Positions 6,241 to 7,535 of a stretch of 7,535 nucleotides of DNA are shown here, one piece after another. Source of the DNA: GWB1-38-13 sp964608405 (lineage in GTDB: Bacteria; Patescibacteriota; Microgenomatia; UBA8517); assembly GCA_964608405.1 (NCBI GenBank), contig CAZSNC010000030.1, forward strand, positions 1-7,535, given 5' to 3'. Made by a program: the position numbers and the translations under genes. The number at the start of each line of letters is the position of its first letter. The stretch's first letter is position 1. The notes beneath the pieces were generated by a model that worked only from the letters and a program-made list of their open reading frames with translations, did no database searches and had not been told where the DNA came from.

Positions 6241-7391
6241 AGTTTAAAATCTTTTAAAAACTCTTCATTAGGATTTGTCTTAACAGGTATGTCTTCTGCA
6301 AGCTTTTCGCCGCCTTTAGTTGACCATATGGCAATCGGAGGGATAATTTTATCTTCAACCTTCAGTTTATAGGGTTCAAACTCATATCCCTCTTTTTCTA
6401 ACTGGATAATATAATCCCCTGCAATTAGCGGGGTGGCAATCATAAAATGCCCCAACCTATTACTTCGAAGGGCGCGTACGGGTCTGCCGTCGGGATCTTT
6501 AATTTCCAATATGGCACCCTCAATTATTTGTCCAAATTTATCGAGCACCTGTCCGACAACAACATTCTCTCTTGTTGCTGGAAGAGGAGGCATGACGTCT
6601 TTTGAAAACTGAGAAGATACATCTTTTTGAGCATCAACTTTCTGGTAAGCAAAAGGAGAAACCCCTTGTGTTGTCATGGTGTTTGTGGGGGTGGTTGTTG
6701 ATTGTGTTTGTGGAACGCCGAAGCCGGATGGATTGGAAACCCCAACAGGTTTTATTCCCGGAACAACAACGGTAGGTTGTTCGGGTTTTTTCACAACAGG
6801 CATTACGGGGTAAGTATTAATTGGTTGCTGTATGGAAACGGGAGCTATTGGAGCAGTTGTTGTTGGAGGCGGAGCATATGTGTGAACCGGTGTTGTGGAG
6901 ATAACGACAGTTGTATTTGGTGCAATAAAGCTTTGGGTTAGTTTTGTAAGGAAGGTCTTTTCCTTTTCCTCAAGTTTGTTGGTGTCGGCACTTTGTTTGA
7001 CAACAGGCTGAAGGAGTTCGTCAACCTTTTCTTTCTTTTCGGCAATTTTGATTGAAGCGGGTTGGTTTGCTGTTTCTTCAGGGATAAAATAATCAACTGG
7101 CTTAACGGATTTATTCCAGACAAAATAGGTGGGTGAATAAATTGATCTGAAAAAGACCAAAATCCAGGTACTTAAAGGCCTGTCCTGAATCGGCAAGAAT
7201 GCAAGTGCAACACCAAAAAGAAAAGAGATAACAATCAAAGGCCATTTAATGAAAGGATGAAGTGGAGTTGAATATAAAAGAAGTGATATCAAAGCCCCCC
7301 CTGCAAGTTGGGTAAACTGCTTAAGGGTCATGTCGCCGACAAGCTTGAATTGATATGACGCAATCTGTTGTGGAATAGGATGCTGCTCCAT
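6237..7391 (-). CDS. PrgI-family membrane protein with C-terminal carboxypeptidase-regulatory-like domain
   Basis: A 384-residue protein, first of the cluster. Residues 1-95 form a PrgI-type module: MEQHPIPQQIASYQFKLVGD, then two hydrophobic helices (about 27-42 and 48-67), then LPIQDRPLSTWILVFFRSIY and a P-x-Y-F-V-W-N-K stretch. This N-terminal pattern is typical of PrgI proteins encoded beside VirB4/TraC ATPases in Gram-positive conjugation systems and in Patescibacteria. Residues about 110-150 are charged, and 155-270 form a long Thr/Pro/Val-rich low-complexity linker. Residues about 276-355 (VVGQVLDKFGQIIEGAILEI, then LGHFMIATPLIAGDY and LEKEGYEFEP) look like a carboxypeptidase-D regulatory/transthyretin-like beta sandwich. 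Classic PrgI is only about 100-130 residues, so the linker and C-terminal domain are additions. By the two-helix hairpin, both ends should face the same side of the membrane, probably the cytoplasm with VirB4. The TGA stop overlaps the next ATG. No Shine-Dalgarno is visible before the ATG at 7391. Confidence 0.88.
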   Translation of the reverse strand: MEQHPIPQQIASYQFKLVGDMTLKQFTQLAGGALISLLLYSTPLHPFIKWPLIVISFLFGVALAFLPIQDRPLSTWILVFFRSIYSPTYFVWNKSVKPVDYFIPEETANQPASIKIAEKKEKVDELLQPVVKQSADTNKLEEKEKTFLTKLTQSFIAPNTTVVISTTPVHTYAPPPTTTAPIAPVSIQQPINTYPVMPVVKKPEQPTVVVPGIKPVGVSNPSGFGVPQTQSTTTPTNTMTTQGVSPFAYQKVDAQKDVSSQFSKDVMPPLPATRENVVVGQVLDKFGQIIEGAILEIKDPDGRPVRALRSNRLGHFMIATPLIAGDYIIQLEKEGYEFEPYKLKVEDKIIPPIAIWSTKGGEKLAEDIPVKTNPNEEFLKDFKL

Positions 7392-7397
7392 AGTTTA

Positions 7398-7425
7398 AAT
7401 GTACTCTATGAAACGATTTTTTCAA
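7398..7425 (-). promoter_or_regulatory. Candidate promoter for the prgI-virB4 cluster
   Basis: On the minus strand TTGAAA (7425-7420) is followed, after 16 bases, by TACATT (7403-7398), an acceptable sigma-70-type pair (4 of 6 match in the -10). The expected start of transcription falls at or within a base or two of the ATG at 7391, which would make the mRNA leaderless and would fit the missing Shine-Dalgarno. The site is in the right place for an operon promoter, but such hexamers are common by chance in AT-rich DNA. Confidence 0.3.
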
Positions 7426-7474
7426 TGAGCGGCGTTTTTCACAAAGCCACTATTAATGTTCATAAACTTGTCTT

Positions 7475-7506
7475 TTGCTGAATAAACGATAGAATTGGGG
7501 TATAAT
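7475..7506 (+). promoter_or_regulatory. Candidate rightward promoter with consensus TATAAT
   Basis: A perfect -10 box TATAAT at 7501-7506 follows a GGGG run. The best -35 candidate is TTGCTG (7475-7480), but the 20-base spacer is longer than ideal and no better -35 is visible. It points out of the window to the right, towards the GGGAGAGTTT end that resembles 16S rRNA, and is divergent from the PrgI gene. Predicted transcription start is near 7513. Confidence 0.45.
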
Positions 7507-7522
7507 TTATGTTAGAAAGAAA

Positions 7523-7535
7523 TATGGGAGAGTTT
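7523..7535 (+). rRNA. Possible first bases of a 16S rRNA gene (cut by window edge)
   Basis: The last 13 bases, TATGGGAGAGTTT, resemble the 5' end of many 16S rRNA genes, where (G)GAGAGTTT is followed by GATC(C/A)TGGCTCAG. Only the first part of that conserved block is inside the window, so the call rests on about ten bases and the preceding consensus -10 box. The alternative is a protein start: ATG at 7509 or ATG at 7524 (with AGAAAG upstream) opens a frame reading MLERNMGEF or MGEF to the edge. The next few bases outside the window would settle it. Confidence 0.35.

Noticed and set aside
6660..6930. Short repeats in the PrgI gene (GTTGTTG/GGTGTTG-type)
   Set aside because: They reflect Thr/Pro/Val codons of a low-complexity linker; no regular spacing or direct repeat unit as in CRISPR or tandem arrays.
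1..7535. Mobile element ends, CRISPR array, tRNA genes
   Set aside because: No inverted terminal repeats, transposase or integrase motifs, regularly spaced repeats or cloverleaf-type sequences were found by eye.

Overview
The window is AT-rich and densely packed: five genes run leftward on the minus strand, and the 3' part of one gene enters from the left on the plus strand. Gene content and style suggest a Patescibacteria (CPR) bacterium, perhaps close to Microgenomates. The grounds are a PrgI-family membrane protein next to a TraC-like protein and a VirB4 ATPase, Thr/Pro-rich linkers in membrane-anchored extracellular proteins, very short intergenic gaps, and starts without clear Shine-Dalgarno sequences. 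This placement is inferred from recalled family patterns, not from a search. TGA is used as a stop (end of the PrgI gene, 6237-6239), which argues against the lineages that read TGA as glycine.

Layout. Positions 1-759 (+) hold the C-terminal two thirds of the DNA polymerase sliding clamp DnaN. Its stop codon overlaps the stop codon of the converging minus-strand cluster. In transcription order (right to left) that cluster is: PrgI-family protein with a C-terminal carboxypeptidase-regulatory-like domain (7391-6237); small TraC-like protein (6240-5578, ATGA overlap); VirB4/TraC-type ATPase (5556-3544); membrane-anchored two-domain cell-wall hydrolase, amidase plus M15 peptidase (3537-1879); and a membrane-anchored beta-propeller-like protein (1877-756). 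Gaps are -4, 21, 6 and 1 bases, so they probably form one operon.

How they may work together. VirB4 is the cytoplasmic motor of type IV secretion/conjugation machines. PrgI-like proteins are small inner-membrane partners encoded beside it. The hydrolase would open peptidoglycan for an envelope-spanning channel, the job done by VirB1 or by CHAP/NlpC hydrolases in better-known systems. The propeller protein could be an extracytoplasmic accessory or sensor. No relaxase, coupling protein, VirB6-like channel or pilin is visible, so this is either part of a larger locus or a minimal export apparatus.

Right edge. About 140 bases separate the PrgI start from the window end. They hold a candidate leftward promoter for the cluster and a perfect TATAAT on the plus strand. 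The last bases (GGGAGAGTTT) resemble the 5' end of a 16S rRNA gene, but a short open frame is also possible.
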